From the NCBI GenBank assembly GCA_945957555.1, contig CAMFLX010000010.1:1-64000 (forward strand): a stretch of 64,000 bases of DNA, read 5' to 3'. The first letter of the stretch is position 1; each line of letters starts with the position of its first letter. Shown here in pieces: positions 46,230 through 55,160 of the stretch. Made by a program: the position numbers and the translations under genes. Source of the DNA: an uncultured Cytophagales bacterium. Its GTDB lineage: Bacteria; Bacteroidota; Bacteroidia; Cytophagales; UBA9547. The notes beneath the pieces were generated by a model. It searched no databases. It was not told the DNA's origin and worked only from the letters and a program-made list of their open reading frames with translations.

Positions 46230-46309
46230 ATCAGCTGATGCTTTTATTCTCATTTACAAGCCTCAGCTGATTTAATCAAAACTTTATAAATCCTTTTACA
46301 GGGATTTTT
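46230..46309 (+). terminator. Hairpins between porZ and recO
   Basis: Two structures lie in this short gap: a long-loop stem ATCAGCTGA/TCAGCTGAT (46230-46238 with 46263-46271) followed by TTTAA, and a 6-bp stem AAATCC/GGATTT (46288-46293 with 46302-46307) running into Ts just before the recO start. Either could end or attenuate the porZ transcript. Neither is strong. Confidence 0.4.
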
Positions 46310-46311
46310 CT

Positions 46312-46989
46312 ATGATTGCGAAAACAAGAGGCATTGCTTTAAGTTTTGTTAAATATGGTGATACCTCCATTATCTCAAAGATATATACTGAAAAGTTTGG
46401 AATACAAACTTATATCGTGAATGGAGTCCGGTCTAAGAAGTCAAAGACTAAGATAAGTCTTTTTCAGCCCCTTACACTTTTGGAAATGGTGGCCTATCAC
46501 AAGGAGAATTCTGGTATTCAGCGCATCACTGAGTTAAAATGTTTCTATCCTTATATATCTATTCCGCATCAACAACAGAAAATTGTCATTTCGTTTTTTA
46601 TTCAAGAATTCCTTTCCAAATTACTTAGAAGCGAGCAGGCAAATGAGGGTTTGTTTGAATTTTTATCTGATTCATTTAAAGTATTTGATATGCTGGAGCA
46701 GCATTTTCAGAATTTTCATTTGCAATTTATTTTAAAGATATCAGACCATCTGGGGTTTTCTATAGGCAGTACAGCTGAGATGTTAGGCCATATAGGTAAA
46801 GTGCATGCATCTAAGGAAGAGCTTGAAAACGTGGACAGGCTTATCAATGAATCTTATGATACGTATTTGCCACTCAACGTTTTACAAAGGCGTGAAATCT
46901 TAAAAGATGTTCTTAAATACTACTCTTTGAATTATGAAGGTATTAATGATCTCCAATCCTTGGAAGTAATTAAGGATATATTGGATTGA
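46312..46989 (+). CDS. recO: DNA repair protein RecO
   Basis: A 225-residue protein with the RecO N-terminal OB fold (KTRGIALSFVKYGDTSIISKIYTEKFG, then VNGVRSKKSK) and the helical C-terminal domain. RecO loads RecA onto SSB-coated DNA in the RecFOR pathway. No zinc Cys cluster is visible, as in many Bacteroidota members. ATG start; converges with the ABC permease gene, whose stop is 2 bases away. Confidence 0.9.
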   Translation: MIAKTRGIALSFVKYGDTSIISKIYTEKFGIQTYIVNGVRSKKSKTKISLFQPLTLLEMVAYHKENSGIQRITELKCFYPYISIPHQQQKIVISFFIQEFLSKLLRSEQANEGLFEFLSDSFKVFDMLEQHFQNFHLQFILKISDHLGFSIGSTAEMLGHIGKVHASKEELENVDRLINESYDTYLPLNVLQRREILKDVLKYYSLNYEGINDLQSLEVIKDILD

Positions 46990-46990
46990 G

Positions 46991-48280
46991 TTAGTTTTTT
47001 GCCCAATTTAAAATCTCCTTCCAGCTGGCACTGTTTCCATAGTTCAGGATTCCTGCTTTAAATATTTTTCCAGACAGATATACAATTAGAACAATAGCAA
47101 CAAGCATTGCCATACACGATGCTATAAACTCACCGGAGTGCATCTCGTCAGTGACTATTTTGATTGGGGCAATTACTGGAGAAGTAAGTGGGAAAATCGC
47201 AAGAAACTTTGACCAAATGTGATGTGGGTTTTCTGCCACAAACTGTATGAATACTATTGAAATGGCTAAGGGAGCCGTAACAGGCATGATGAAGAGCTGA
47301 GTTTCGGCATCTTGGTCCACGGCTGCGCCTATGGCTGCAAACATGGCTGAATATAAGAGATACCCAAGTATGAAATATAAAAATATGCCAGGAAGAATGG
47401 TTTCTATGGATATTCCAGAGATGGAACTGACAATATAATTCATTTCCCATGCTTGATCCACATCTTTTATGTGGAGGATGGTCTCTTGTATGTGCTGGTT
47501 AGAGAATTTGTCCAACTCAAAATGTGTATAAAGTGGGTAAAGTAGTGATGCTGTAAGCAAGATCCACACAGAAAACTGAATGAGGCCAAGAATGGAGCCT
47601 CCGACTATTTTGGCAAACATGAGCTCCCAAGGCTTCATGGCGACCAAAATTACCTCGACCACTCTATTGGTTTTTTCTTCCATTACATTTCTCATGACTT
47701 GCACACTATAAGAAAATGTAAAATAATAGATCACAATGGCCGCAACGAGCCCTATAACCATTTGTGCGGCATTTTGACCACTCGTATTTAGTGGGATGGT
47801 TTTGTAGGAAAATGTTTGGCTAAACTTTTTGATCTCCTCATCGTTGTAGACGATCTTAAGATGTTTTAGTTTCAAAAGCGTCACCAAATCACCATCGATT
47901 TGTTTTTTGATTTTAGGGGAAAGATTTGTTTTAGGATAAATCAGTACTTGCTCTTTTTCAAGATCACTTGGAATAACGATGAAAATATCATGTCTACTAT
48001 TGATAAACTCAGAAAGAAGAAAATTAACATCCCTATCAGATGGGGCAGGCATATAGTTGAAGCTTTCATTCTTGGGGAGCTCTTTTATAGGCAATGTACC
48101 TTTGGGGTCTTGCCATACTTCGATTACTTTGGCCGATGCTGTTTTCATATTGAGCCCAACAGGTACCGTGATCATAATGGTAAAGACTAAAGGCCCCATT
48201 AATGATAGAATCCAAAACCATCTTTTGGATAGTCTGTTTTTAAGGTCTTTTAATATCACTTTTTGGATCTTACTCATCAT
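46991..48280 (-). CDS. ABC-2 type exporter permease, NatB-like
   Basis: A 429-residue membrane protein: first membrane segment about 22-44, a large extracytoplasmic domain (about 45-170), then five more hydrophobic segments in the C-terminal half. The order matches NatB/YhaP-type ABC-2 permeases. It pairs with the ATPase encoded immediately before it, whose stop overlaps this start by up to 11 bases. The substrate is unknown; NatAB homologues export sodium or antimicrobial compounds. Confidence 0.88.
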   Translation of the reverse strand: MMSKIQKVILKDLKNRLSKRWFWILSLMGPLVFTIMITVPVGLNMKTASAKVIEVWQDPKGTLPIKELPKNESFNYMPAPSDRDVNFLLSEFINSRHDIFIVIPSDLEKEQVLIYPKTNLSPKIKKQIDGDLVTLLKLKHLKIVYNDEEIKKFSQTFSYKTIPLNTSGQNAAQMVIGLVAAIVIYYFTFSYSVQVMRNVMEEKTNRVVEVILVAMKPWELMFAKIVGGSILGLIQFSVWILLTASLLYPLYTHFELDKFSNQHIQETILHIKDVDQAWEMNYIVSSISGISIETILPGIFLYFILGYLLYSAMFAAIGAAVDQDAETQLFIMPVTAPLAISIVFIQFVAENPHHIWSKFLAIFPLTSPVIAPIKIVTDEMHSGEFIASCMAMLVAIVLIVYLSGKIFKAGILNYGNSASWKEILNWAKN

Positions 48281-49166
48281 TAAAATTTCTGTTCATCTGA
48301 ATAAATACATCTTCTAGGGTTTCGATATGTGGGTTGATGGCTATGATTTCTTTGGAGTTGCCAAGCAGTCGTTGCACAATTTGATTCACAGTGCCTGTTG
48401 AGTTGATGACATACTCGTATCCATTGACTATTTGCTTTTTTGCTAATAACTCAGTTTCACTAAATTCAAACTCTGTTGTTAGCTGAATTTTCAACACATT
48501 GGTATCATGCATAATACTCTTCTTAGGTCCTTTGGCAAGTATTTGCCCCTTTCTTAAGAATAAAAAGCTTTTGCAAAGATCCTCAAAGGTGTCCATCCTA
48601 TGCGTTGACATCAGAATAGTGGTTCCATTTTCTGAAAGGCTTACGATTTCCTTTTTAATGACTTGTGAGTTCATGGGGTCAAGGCCAGAGAAAGGTTCGT
48701 CTAGTATTAAGATTTTGGGATGATGTACCGTTGCTGCTAGAAGTTGTACCTTTTGTTGCATTCCCTTTGAAAAACTGCCCACTGGTTTGCTCAAATCAAA
48801 ATCTATCTCTAGATCAACAATTTTTTGGTTCACAAAAGCTGTGGCGTCTTTTTTAGAAATGTTTTTTAGCGAAGCCAAAAACAAAACACAGTCTATGGCT
48901 GCCATTTTTTTATATAAGCCTCTTTCTTCTGGTAAATAACCAATGTTGTTTAAAACAAGCTCATTGCTCAAACGGGTTCCATCAAGGGTAATATTGCCAC
49001 TACTAGGGTTTATAATGCCTGTTATGATGCGGAGCAATGTGGTTTTCCCAGCTCCATTAGCTCCCAATATACCTAGGACATCTCCAGAACTAACATCAAA
49101 ACTGATATCTTGGAGTGCTGTAAAATCTTTATACTTTTTGTTGAGACCCGATACGGATATGTTCAA
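48270..49166 (-). CDS. ABC exporter ATPase, NatA-like
   Basis: A 298-residue ABC ATPase: Walker A GANGAGKT (about residues 35-42), a divergent signature FSKGMQQK in place of LSGGQ, Walker B ILILDEP, and a C-terminal DUF4162-type extension. This signature is common in the NatA/YhaQ exporter group. It is the first gene of the two-gene exporter operon. Confidence 0.92.
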   Translation of the reverse strand: MNISVSGLNKKYKDFTALQDISFDVSSGDVLGILGANGAGKTTLLRIITGIINPSSGNITLDGTRLSNELVLNNIGYLPEERGLYKKMAAIDCVLFLASLKNISKKDATAFVNQKIVDLEIDFDLSKPVGSFSKGMQQKVQLLAATVHHPKILILDEPFSGLDPMNSQVIKKEIVSLSENGTTILMSTHRMDTFEDLCKSFLFLRKGQILAKGPKKSIMHDTNVLKIQLTTEFEFSETELLAKKQIVNGYEYVINSTGTVNQIVQRLLGNSKEIIAINPHIETLEDVFIQMNRNFNDE

Positions 49167-49313
49167 TTTTTATAATTTATGTAGCGAGGCAAAATTATCT
49201 TAAATTTTTAACATTCGTGAATCCTGCAACATTATAATTTAGATTTTGTTATTAATAGTCAAATACTTTATTCATTTTTTACGTATATTTAAAATATCCA
49301 AAATTTTAAGACA

Positions 49314-50024
49314 ATGAATACGCTCTCAGAAACCTGGTTTGTAGAAGGGTATATAGATTTTGAATTAAAGAAGTATACACTCTTGGCTTATTTGCAAAAG
49401 GTAAATGCTTTGTTTAACGAACATAAGTTGTACCCTCAGTTAAGTGATTTGATCACACACTACGAGAATCTTATAAAACTGAAGGAAGGAAAACAAAGAC
49501 TTAAAGATAATTTTCCCAAAAAGCTAACAGGGGTACAACTAGAGCAATTACGTTTGCTCTACGAAGAAATTGTTCAAGATGATGAAATGATGGAGGAACT
49601 TCAAAACATCATCATGTTCTCAATTGAAAAAATGTCAAAAACTATTGAATCTGGTCGTGATTTATACAATACTGTAGAAGAGAAAATAGAAATCATTCCC
49701 GTTGGTATTCAACCGTTGGACGTGAGTACCGGATATTTTTTCTTGAGTAGTAGCACAGCCAAGAGTACTACCGTATACCAATACCAACTTACCATTTTCG
49801 AAAACTCAAACGACACCTACCGTGGGCTTCTGACCAATCACTTGTTTTCACACAAAAGAGACCTGACAAATACCTATGAGAGCATTAAGCTGGACTTGAT
49901 TAGGAGTAGCAAAGGGCATGAATTACCTGCTGTGTATGCTATTGAAGCCAAATTGGATTATCCAGAGCAGGAAACTCTTTTGCCAATCGCAAAGAGGAGA
50001 TTGATTAGGCATGTGAGTATTTGA
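49314..50024 (+). CDS. Conserved-looking protein of unknown function
   Basis: A 236-residue soluble protein. The N-terminal part (about 1-125) is helical and charged; the C-terminal part has strands around VGIQPLDVSTGYFFLSSS and HLFSHKRDLTNTYESIK. No signal peptide or membrane segment. Family not recognised. It lies alone between the exporter operon and the PorP/SprF gene on the plus strand, with an ATG start. Confidence 0.75.
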   Translation: MNTLSETWFVEGYIDFELKKYTLLAYLQKVNALFNEHKLYPQLSDLITHYENLIKLKEGKQRLKDNFPKKLTGVQLEQLRLLYEEIVQDDEMMEELQNIIMFSIEKMSKTIESGRDLYNTVEEKIEIIPVGIQPLDVSTGYFFLSSSTAKSTTVYQYQLTIFENSNDTYRGLLTNHLFSHKRDLTNTYESIKLDLIRSSKGHELPAVYAIEAKLDYPEQETLLPIAKRRLIRHVSI

Positions 50025-50060
50025 GGGGTAATTTTTCTGGTATTTTAGCGTTTGAAGCTG

Positions 50061-50068
50061 TATATTTG
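50061..50068 (+). promoter_or_regulatory. Candidate -7 box for the PorP/SprF gene
   Basis: TATATTTG matches TANNTTTG and lies 21 bases before the TTG start at 50090. It supports that start, but no -33 TTG at normal spacing is seen. Confidence 0.35.
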
Positions 50069-50089
50069 ATGTATTAATCGATTACCAGC

Positions 50090-51217
50090 TTGTTTTTCAT
50101 TCGCTGTTTTATATTCCTAGTATGTCCCCTTAGCTTGTGTCGTCCGATGCTTGCTCAAGATTATCATTATACGCAAAATTATAACTTCATTAGCCAAGAA
50201 AACCCAGCTCACATAGGTAACTTTGACTATGATCATTTAGACAGAAAATACAGGTCACTTTTTCTATACAGAAATCAATGGCGATCCATTAAAAGCCCTT
50301 ATGTAGGTAGAAATACACCATTTGAAACGTACCGTATGAGTATTGATGGGGTCTTTCATGTGCCAGCATTGTTAAAGGCTAACTATTTGGGTGTAGGACT
50401 TAATGTTTTGAGAGAGTCTGCGGGGGACCTTAACCTTACAAACCAAAAGGTGGAAGTGCCTGTTTCCATCAATATTAAGATGGACGAGAGAAGATTTTCT
50501 TATTTATCTTTTGGAGTTTCACCTTCTTTTACCCAAAAAAGTATAGAATTACAAAGCGCCTATTATGATAATCAATGGAATGGTAAAAATTTTGACCCGA
50601 GTCTTCCAACAGGTGAGCGTTCCATAGCTGACAAATTTTCTTTTTTTGACCTCAGTGCTGGTATTATGTATCGAAATTTGAATCTATTTGAGAAGTTGAA
50701 TTATGGGGTAGGTTTTGCTGTGAACAATTTAACAGAGCCTAGGGCTAATTTTGTAGAAACTGGTAATCCTCTAAAAAGAAGGTTTGCGTTGCACACTTCA
50801 GGACGTTATTTGTTAAAGCCATCTCGGAACCTGTACTATTATAGCCACTTTTGGATGCAGGGTGAGCTAAAAGAGTTTAATTTGGTGACTTACAAAACGG
50901 TTGGAAGTGTGGATTATAACAATACCTTCTCTTATTTAGGACTTGGTCTAAGGCTTGTAGGGGGCTTGAGTACTGTGAGTAATGATGCACTGAGTTTACA
51001 TTTCATTCAAGATTACAAAGATTTTAGGTTTTCACTAAGCTATGATCTTAACTTTTCAAGTTTGAGGAAAGCTTCTGGGGTAAAAGGTGGGTTAGAAATC
51101 GGAATACTTTTCTATGCACTACGTAATAAGTCTCATAAAAAAGTTCCCCAAGGTTATAGATATGGAAAGACCGATTGTCCTCCTCACATGAAGCCAAAGG
51201 ACTTGGACTTTGATTAA
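50090..51217 (+). CDS. PorP/SprF family type IX secretion outer-membrane protein
   Basis: A 375-residue protein with a signal peptide ending in MLAQ (about residue 23), then DYHYTQNYNFISQENPAHIG, the typical PorP/SprF opening, and alternating beta strands to the C-terminus (outer-membrane barrel). Family members help secrete or anchor particular T9SS cargo such as SprB-like adhesins; no cargo gene is adjacent. The start is TTG at 50090; the first ATG in frame is inside the signal peptide and would destroy it. Confidence 0.85.
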   Translation: MFFIRCFIFLVCPLSLCRPMLAQDYHYTQNYNFISQENPAHIGNFDYDHLDRKYRSLFLYRNQWRSIKSPYVGRNTPFETYRMSIDGVFHVPALLKANYLGVGLNVLRESAGDLNLTNQKVEVPVSINIKMDERRFSYLSFGVSPSFTQKSIELQSAYYDNQWNGKNFDPSLPTGERSIADKFSFFDLSAGIMYRNLNLFEKLNYGVGFAVNNLTEPRANFVETGNPLKRRFALHTSGRYLLKPSRNLYYYSHFWMQGELKEFNLVTYKTVGSVDYNNTFSYLGLGLRLVGGLSTVSNDALSLHFIQDYKDFRFSLSYDLNFSSLRKASGVKGGLEIGILFYALRNKSHKKVPQGYRYGKTDCPPHMKPKDLDFD

Positions 51218-51301
51218 TTTTTTCTTAAATTGAGAACTGTTTCTATTTTTAAACGTTAACAGAACTATAGGCCAAACGCCTTATATTTAAATTTTGCGGT
51301 C

Positions 51302-51601
51302 ATGGTACGATATGATTTTAACAAAGCTTTAATGATCACTAAAGAACAGCTTCATAAAGTTGTTTTTTCTACAAGGGATGCTCTGATGGACGATTTGGAC
51401 AAGGTGAAAAGAAAATTAAGCTTAGATAAGTCTGAAAAGTTGGGGAATAATTATAAGTCTAAAGTTAAGATTTATTTTACAACAGAGAAGGATGAACTTT
51501 TGTTTGTAGAAACAACAGTTTGGAGCGTGAATTTGGATAATATTTCGTTGAAAGCGGGGGCTACTATACCCATTCATTCTATTGTAAATATTGAATATTA
51601 A
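51302..51601 (+). CDS. Small protein of unknown function
   Basis: A 99-residue basic protein: an N-terminal helical half (KEQLHKVVFSTRDALMDDLDKVKRK) and a C-terminal half with three strand-like pieces ending in TIPIHSIVNIEY. No known domain recognised, no signal peptide. ATG start; a convergent-gene terminator follows directly. Confidence 0.7.
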   Translation: MVRYDFNKALMITKEQLHKVVFSTRDALMDDLDKVKRKLSLDKSEKLGNNYKSKVKIYFTTEKDELLFVETTVWSVNLDNISLKAGATIPIHSIVNIEY

Positions 51602-51607
51602 ATATAG

Positions 51608-51623
51608 GGGGATCGCAATCCCC
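51608..51623. terminator. Terminator between convergent genes
   Basis: A 6-bp GC-rich stem GGGGAT/ATCCCC with a 4-base loop, followed by TTATTCTTT on the plus strand and preceded by A/T-rich sequence. It sits exactly between the stops of the plus-strand gene ending at 51601 and the minus-strand gene ending at 51624. Confidence 0.6.
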
Positions 51624-52292
51624 TTATTCTTTGTAATTGATGTGTTTTCCGCGAGTGCCTCTAAGCCTTTCCCAAAAGCTTTCTCTTTCTAGTATACTTA
51701 CAAATTTCGGGTCAAATGCCAAAGTGTCATTGATAGGTGGTAATGTTAAATTACGAAGTTGCTTTGGATCTATCATATCATACACAATAGGAATACAAGG
51801 CATGTTATTCATTCTTTTTTTGATAAATCTCTTCAATAGCTTTGTCTGGATATGATCTGTTGCTAGTGCGACCTTTTTGAATCCTAGCTCTTTGGCCATT
51901 TTAGCACTGTACCATAGGTTTTCTGTACTATGCTGGGCCTTAGTTTCTGCAAATGTATGTTCTTTGGGTATGCCCATAGAGTCTGCAACGAGTTTCATAG
52001 CCAAGCCTTCAAAGTATGGCGTATATACTGCTGAACCAGAAAATATGATGTTTTTGGCAATGCCCTTGTCATATAAATATTTTGCCCAATGGATCCTTGC
52101 AATCATGACTTGCCTTAAGCTTGAAGAGTCATTGTATGGAGAACCAGGGACAATGATAGCATCAAATGGAGCCAAACTTTTCGCTTTTTTAAACTCTTTT
52201 GTGGTATATCTTGTACCTCTGCCACATGAACTCAAGGTTATAGCTGAGAAACAAACCAATAACCATACTCCAATACTCTTATTCGTTTTCAA
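51624..52292 (-). CDS. YdcF/SanA-like (DUF218) lipoprotein
   Basis: A 222-residue protein with a lipoprotein signal peptide (TLSSC, Cys near residue 23) and a DUF218 domain: FDAIIVPGSPYND, IARIHWAKYLYDKGIAKNIIFSGSAVYTP, and LATDHIQTK. DUF218 proteins (SanA, YdcF) are linked to envelope barrier functions; their chemistry is not established. The start appears to be TTG at 52292. Confidence 0.85.
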   Translation of the reverse strand: MKTNKSIGVWLLVCFSAITLSSCGRGTRYTTKEFKKAKSLAPFDAIIVPGSPYNDSSSLRQVMIARIHWAKYLYDKGIAKNIIFSGSAVYTPYFEGLAMKLVADSMGIPKEHTFAETKAQHSTENLWYSAKMAKELGFKKVALATDHIQTKLLKRFIKKRMNNMPCIPIVYDMIDPKQLRNLTLPPINDTLAFDPKFVSILERESFWERLRGTRGKHINYKE

Positions 52293-52517
52293 TGGTAAGA
52301 ATCTATTTGCGGTAAAGATAATTATAAGGATGAAAATTCCACGATTTTAAGTCGACTTCAAATAAGACTTGATTTAGCCCCACAAAGAAACTGTCGTGAT
52401 TCCAATATTATTGTATGTTTAAAAATAAATTTTAGATAATGGTAAAACGACTTAACATCACCAATATCTTTGAAATGAATGATTCCTGTTTAAGAATTTA
52501 CTACAGACATTTGATCC

Positions 52518-52551
52518 TCTGAGTAAGCTAAGTTTTCTCAGCTTATTCAGA
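52518..52551. repeat. Inverted repeat in a 363-bp gap
   Basis: A 12-bp stem with one mismatch (52518-52529 with 52540-52551) and a 10-base loop, without a T-run. It is the only structured element in 52293-52655, which otherwise shows no gene. It could be an mRNA hairpin or a protein site. Confidence 0.5.
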
Positions 52552-52655
52552 AGATCTTAAGTGCTATGAGGTTCCTAAATCTTGCACAAGTCAACATGGG
52601 ATGACAGTGAAATTTTATTAAATTTGAAATACAAAATTTTCAAATAAACAATAGT

Positions 52656-53051
52656 ATGCCAAACATTGCCTTTAAACTCATCGAAAGCTACGGTCCTGCG
52701 CTTGACAATTTAGACAAGTTGACTGCGGTTCAAAAAAAACAACTGGTGATCTGCGCCAAACTATACGGCGAAATGGTAATTGACGAAACTAATGTTGAAG
52801 ACTTTTTCTCTGATGAAATTGATGCAGATTTCTATCATGTTGTTGATGTAGACACAAATGAAATTATTTTCGACTTTTGGAACTATGGAGTAGACTCAGG
52901 CACTCTCTTTGTTCATAACACTTCCAACTATGCAGGTTTTGAAATGATACAATTTTCCATTGACCATATTGAAACCAACAAATACAATAAACATTTGCCC
53001 GAAGGATTTGATGAAATATTAAATGATGCTTTCAGTAACGCAGACAAATAA
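52656..53051 (+). CDS. Small acidic protein of unknown function
   Basis: A 131-residue acidic protein with no signal peptide: an N-terminal helical part (IAFKLIESYGPALDNLDKL) and a strand-rich part (FYHVVDVDTNEIIFDFWNYG, VHNTSNYAGFEMIQF). Its size, acidity and strand pattern resemble single-domain immunity proteins of polymorphic toxins, but no family is recognised and no toxin is adjacent. It lies in an AT-rich stretch with the next unknown gene. Confidence 0.65.
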   Translation: MPNIAFKLIESYGPALDNLDKLTAVQKKQLVICAKLYGEMVIDETNVEDFFSDEIDADFYHVVDVDTNEIIFDFWNYGVDSGTLFVHNTSNYAGFEMIQFSIDHIETNKYNKHLPEGFDEILNDAFSNADK

Positions 53052-53158
53052 CCAGACCTTTCCATTAGAAATTATAGGTAGTTGGCTTATCCGTTAGAAG
53101 ATTTTAAGTTTATTAATGGTATATGAGCATACTCCTATGAAAAAACGAAATAGAAAAT

Positions 53159-53860
53159 ATGATATTCACAATACATACAAAGACCCTGGAAAATCTTACG
53201 ATTGGTCAGGCTTTGCATTTGATTGAAGAGTACATGAATATTTTTGGCTCTTTTTTAAAGAAGGATGAATGGTATTTACCAAGAAAGCAAAAAATCTTGC
53301 TTTCCGAGAAATCTTCCCTTAGCATCCCTCTTGTCAAAAAAAATATTTCAGATAAAAAACCTTATTATAAGGGTAAAGTGTTGGATGAAAATACCGTTGA
53401 TGATTTTGGATATACTGGCTTTGTATATTCTTCAACAAATTATGAAAAAGAATTTTGTATAAACTTTGATATTGATGGGCCAAAAGGAAAAGGCTATATC
53501 TACTTTGACTTTTGGGAATCGTACGGAAAGTTTCCAGAAAAGGATTATGTTCTGGCTCTCATGGAATTTGTAAGTGAGAGGATGGTCGTGAAATATATGG
53601 AAATATTTGACATTAATTTTTGTTATAAGACCCTTGACGTCCGCAAAGGAAGGGATTTTCCAGTAGGCTGGATGTTTTATGTTGACAAGGAGTATGATAC
53701 AAGTGTTATACCTAATAACTATGAAGTTATACCCTTGGGTAAGGGAAATGTGGTTATGGTCACAAATGAGATATTTGATGCGAATAATGAAATCCATAGG
53801 CATAGGGCACAAACCTTGCTTGAAGAGTTACGAAATAAAAACTTTTATAAGGTTAAATAA
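53159..53860 (+). CDS. Protein of unknown function, possibly immunity-like
   Basis: A 233-residue soluble protein, rich in Lys, Tyr and Phe. A middle part with strands (YTGFVYSSTNYEKEFCINF, GYIYFDFWESYG) is followed by a helix (VLALMEFVSERMVVKYMEIF), a GWMFYV strand motif, and a helical end (HRHRAQTLLEELR). The shape recalls Imm-type proteins with a GWxxY-like strand, yet I cannot name the family. ATG start; a run of non-coding repeats follows. Confidence 0.65.
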   Translation: MIFTIHTKTLENLTIGQALHLIEEYMNIFGSFLKKDEWYLPRKQKILLSEKSSLSIPLVKKNISDKKPYYKGKVLDENTVDDFGYTGFVYSSTNYEKEFCINFDIDGPKGKGYIYFDFWESYGKFPEKDYVLALMEFVSERMVVKYMEIFDINFCYKTLDVRKGRDFPVGWMFYVDKEYDTSVIPNNYEVIPLGKGNVVMVTNEIFDANNEIHRHRAQTLLEELRNKNFYKVK

Positions 53861-53957
53861 CACAGGTAAATTTTATTGTTGTGGCATATTGGTTCATACT
53901 TGCCACAAGATTATATGGTATATTAAATCTCAGTATCCAATTCTAAAATCTTTCAAA

Positions 53958-54256
53958 ATACCATCACTCCAATATCGGACTGGTATATAAAACTTTTTTT
54001 AGGCCTTAGTTCAATGTTGGAGCACCCATCTAAAAACTTTTCTAAGTACTATTCCAACATTGGAGTGCTATGTAAAAAAAATTTTAGGTACCACTCCACA
54101 AAATTGCATACCCTATCAAAAACTTTTTAGGTACTAGTCCGATATTAGAGTAGCCTACTAAAAGCTTTTTCAGGTGCCACTCCAACATTGGAGTATCCTA
54201 TAAAAAAATCATTGAAGCACTATTCTCAAGCCACACTATATCTTACCAAAAAATTA
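53958..54256. repeat. About seven degenerate 43-bp tandem repeats with internal dyads
   Basis: Unit starts near 53958, 54001, 54044, 54086, 54129, 54172 and 54215, spaced 42-43 bp. Each unit reads roughly AGGTACCACTCCAACATTGG, then AGTACCCTAT and AAAAACTTTTT. The best copy has a perfect 7-bp dyad ACTCCAA-CA-TTGGAGT (54179-54194); others keep parts of it. The first and last copies are the most decayed. There are no spacers between units, so this is not a CRISPR array. Confidence 0.85.
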
Positions 54257-54619
54257 AATGATGAAATGTAAAGAAAACAAGTCCCTTAACAGATATTTAA
54301 TTACTGATCCCCAATAGTATCATGTATTGTAACCTGTTAAAGGCTTAACAAATACCTTTTTATTCCTTATTGGTTTTCAAAGTCATATACTTATTTCTTG
54401 AAAGTGCCTGTTATCATTTTCTATGAAGACTTTGCTTTAATACTGATACTAGGTCTACAATTTTTCCCACATTCTACCACAAGAGTTGTAATGTTAAATT
54501 TTTGAATCCAAAACATCCATTTTACGGCCTTTTGAGGGGAAGGTCAATTGCTTTGCTTGTCTGTGAAAATGGTCTTTTTGATATGTTTTTGAGGTGCTAA
54601 AAAGCATTATGTAAAAAAG

Positions 54620-54634
54620 TGGGAGAAAGTGGGA
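54620..54634 (+). promoter_or_regulatory. MraZ-binding boxes
   Basis: Two direct TGGGA repeats (54620-54624 and 54630-54634) with 10-bp period, within GTGGGAGAAAGTGGGAGAAA. E. coli MraZ binds TGGGN direct repeats at this same spacing upstream of its own operon. They lie where a -33 element would be expected relative to the -7 box, so MraZ binding should repress. Confidence 0.75.
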
Positions 54635-54654
54635 GAAATTTCCAAAGTTCTCCA

Positions 54655-54662
54655 TATATTTG
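54655..54662 (+). promoter_or_regulatory. -7 box of the mraZ promoter
   Basis: TATATTTG matches TANNTTTG 42 bases before the mraZ ATG. No -33 TTG is present at normal spacing; the MraZ boxes occupy that place. Confidence 0.5.
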
Positions 54663-54704
54663 TAACAGCGTTTATTGCGATAGGTATATATTATTGAGTA
54701 ACGG

Positions 54705-55160
54705 ATGGCTTACTTTTCAGGTGAATATGATTGTTCGGTGGATGCCAAAGGCAGGATGTTAATCCCGTCTAAGGTAAAAAGCCGCTTGCCTGAGGGGTAC
54801 TCACAGTCCATTTATGTCGTGAAAAGTACAGATCCTTGTTTGGTTATCTATTCCACACCAGAGTGGGAGAAAGTGGCGGGCAAGGTAACTTCACTGAACG
54901 AGTTTGATGAAAATACCGCATTTATTCAAAGGAATTTCTTGCGCAACAGTATAGAAGTGGAGCTGGATAGTCTTGGTAGATTTCTGATCCCCAAAAAGTT
55001 GCTCGACTATGCAGGCTTAGGCAAAGACGCCATATTGGTGGGTTTAGGCAATCGTCTAGAGCTTTGGGAGCCGACCAAGTACGAACAATATTTAGCGAAC
55101 GACCCCAAGGAGTTTGCACAACTGTTAAAAAAACATTTAGGATCAGGTAAAGATGAATAA
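54705..55160 (+). CDS. mraZ: Transcriptional regulator MraZ
   Basis: A 151-residue protein with two AbrB-like MraZ repeats (YDCSVDAKGRMLIPSKVK near 8-25 and VELDSLGRFLIPKKLLDYAG near 84-103). MraZ forms ring-shaped oligomers and represses the division and wall cluster through the boxes just upstream. The stop overlaps the rsmH start by 8 bases. Standard length. Confidence 0.95.
   Translation: MAYFSGEYDCSVDAKGRMLIPSKVKSRLPEGYSQSIYVVKSTDPCLVIYSTPEWEKVAGKVTSLNEFDENTAFIQRNFLRNSIEVELDSLGRFLIPKKLLDYAGLGKDAILVGLGNRLELWEPTKYEQYLANDPKEFAQLLKKHLGSGKDE

Larger units (their letters stand above)
53861..54704. other. Long non-coding stretch before the division cluster
   Basis: 844 bases with no convincing gene on either strand. 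They hold the 43-bp tandem repeats (53958-54256), a TGTTAA/TTAACA dyad (54335-54350), the MraZ boxes (54620-54634) and the mraZ -7 box (54655-54662). Confidence 0.8.

Noticed and set aside
53958-54256. CRISPR-like array
   Set aside because: The repeats follow each other without unique spacers, are degenerate, and no cas genes are present.
54864-54878. Second pair of MraZ boxes inside mraZ (TGGGA then TGGCG, 10 bp apart)
   Set aside because: The bases are explained by the codons for EWEKVAG and the second box departs from TGGGN; probably coincidence.
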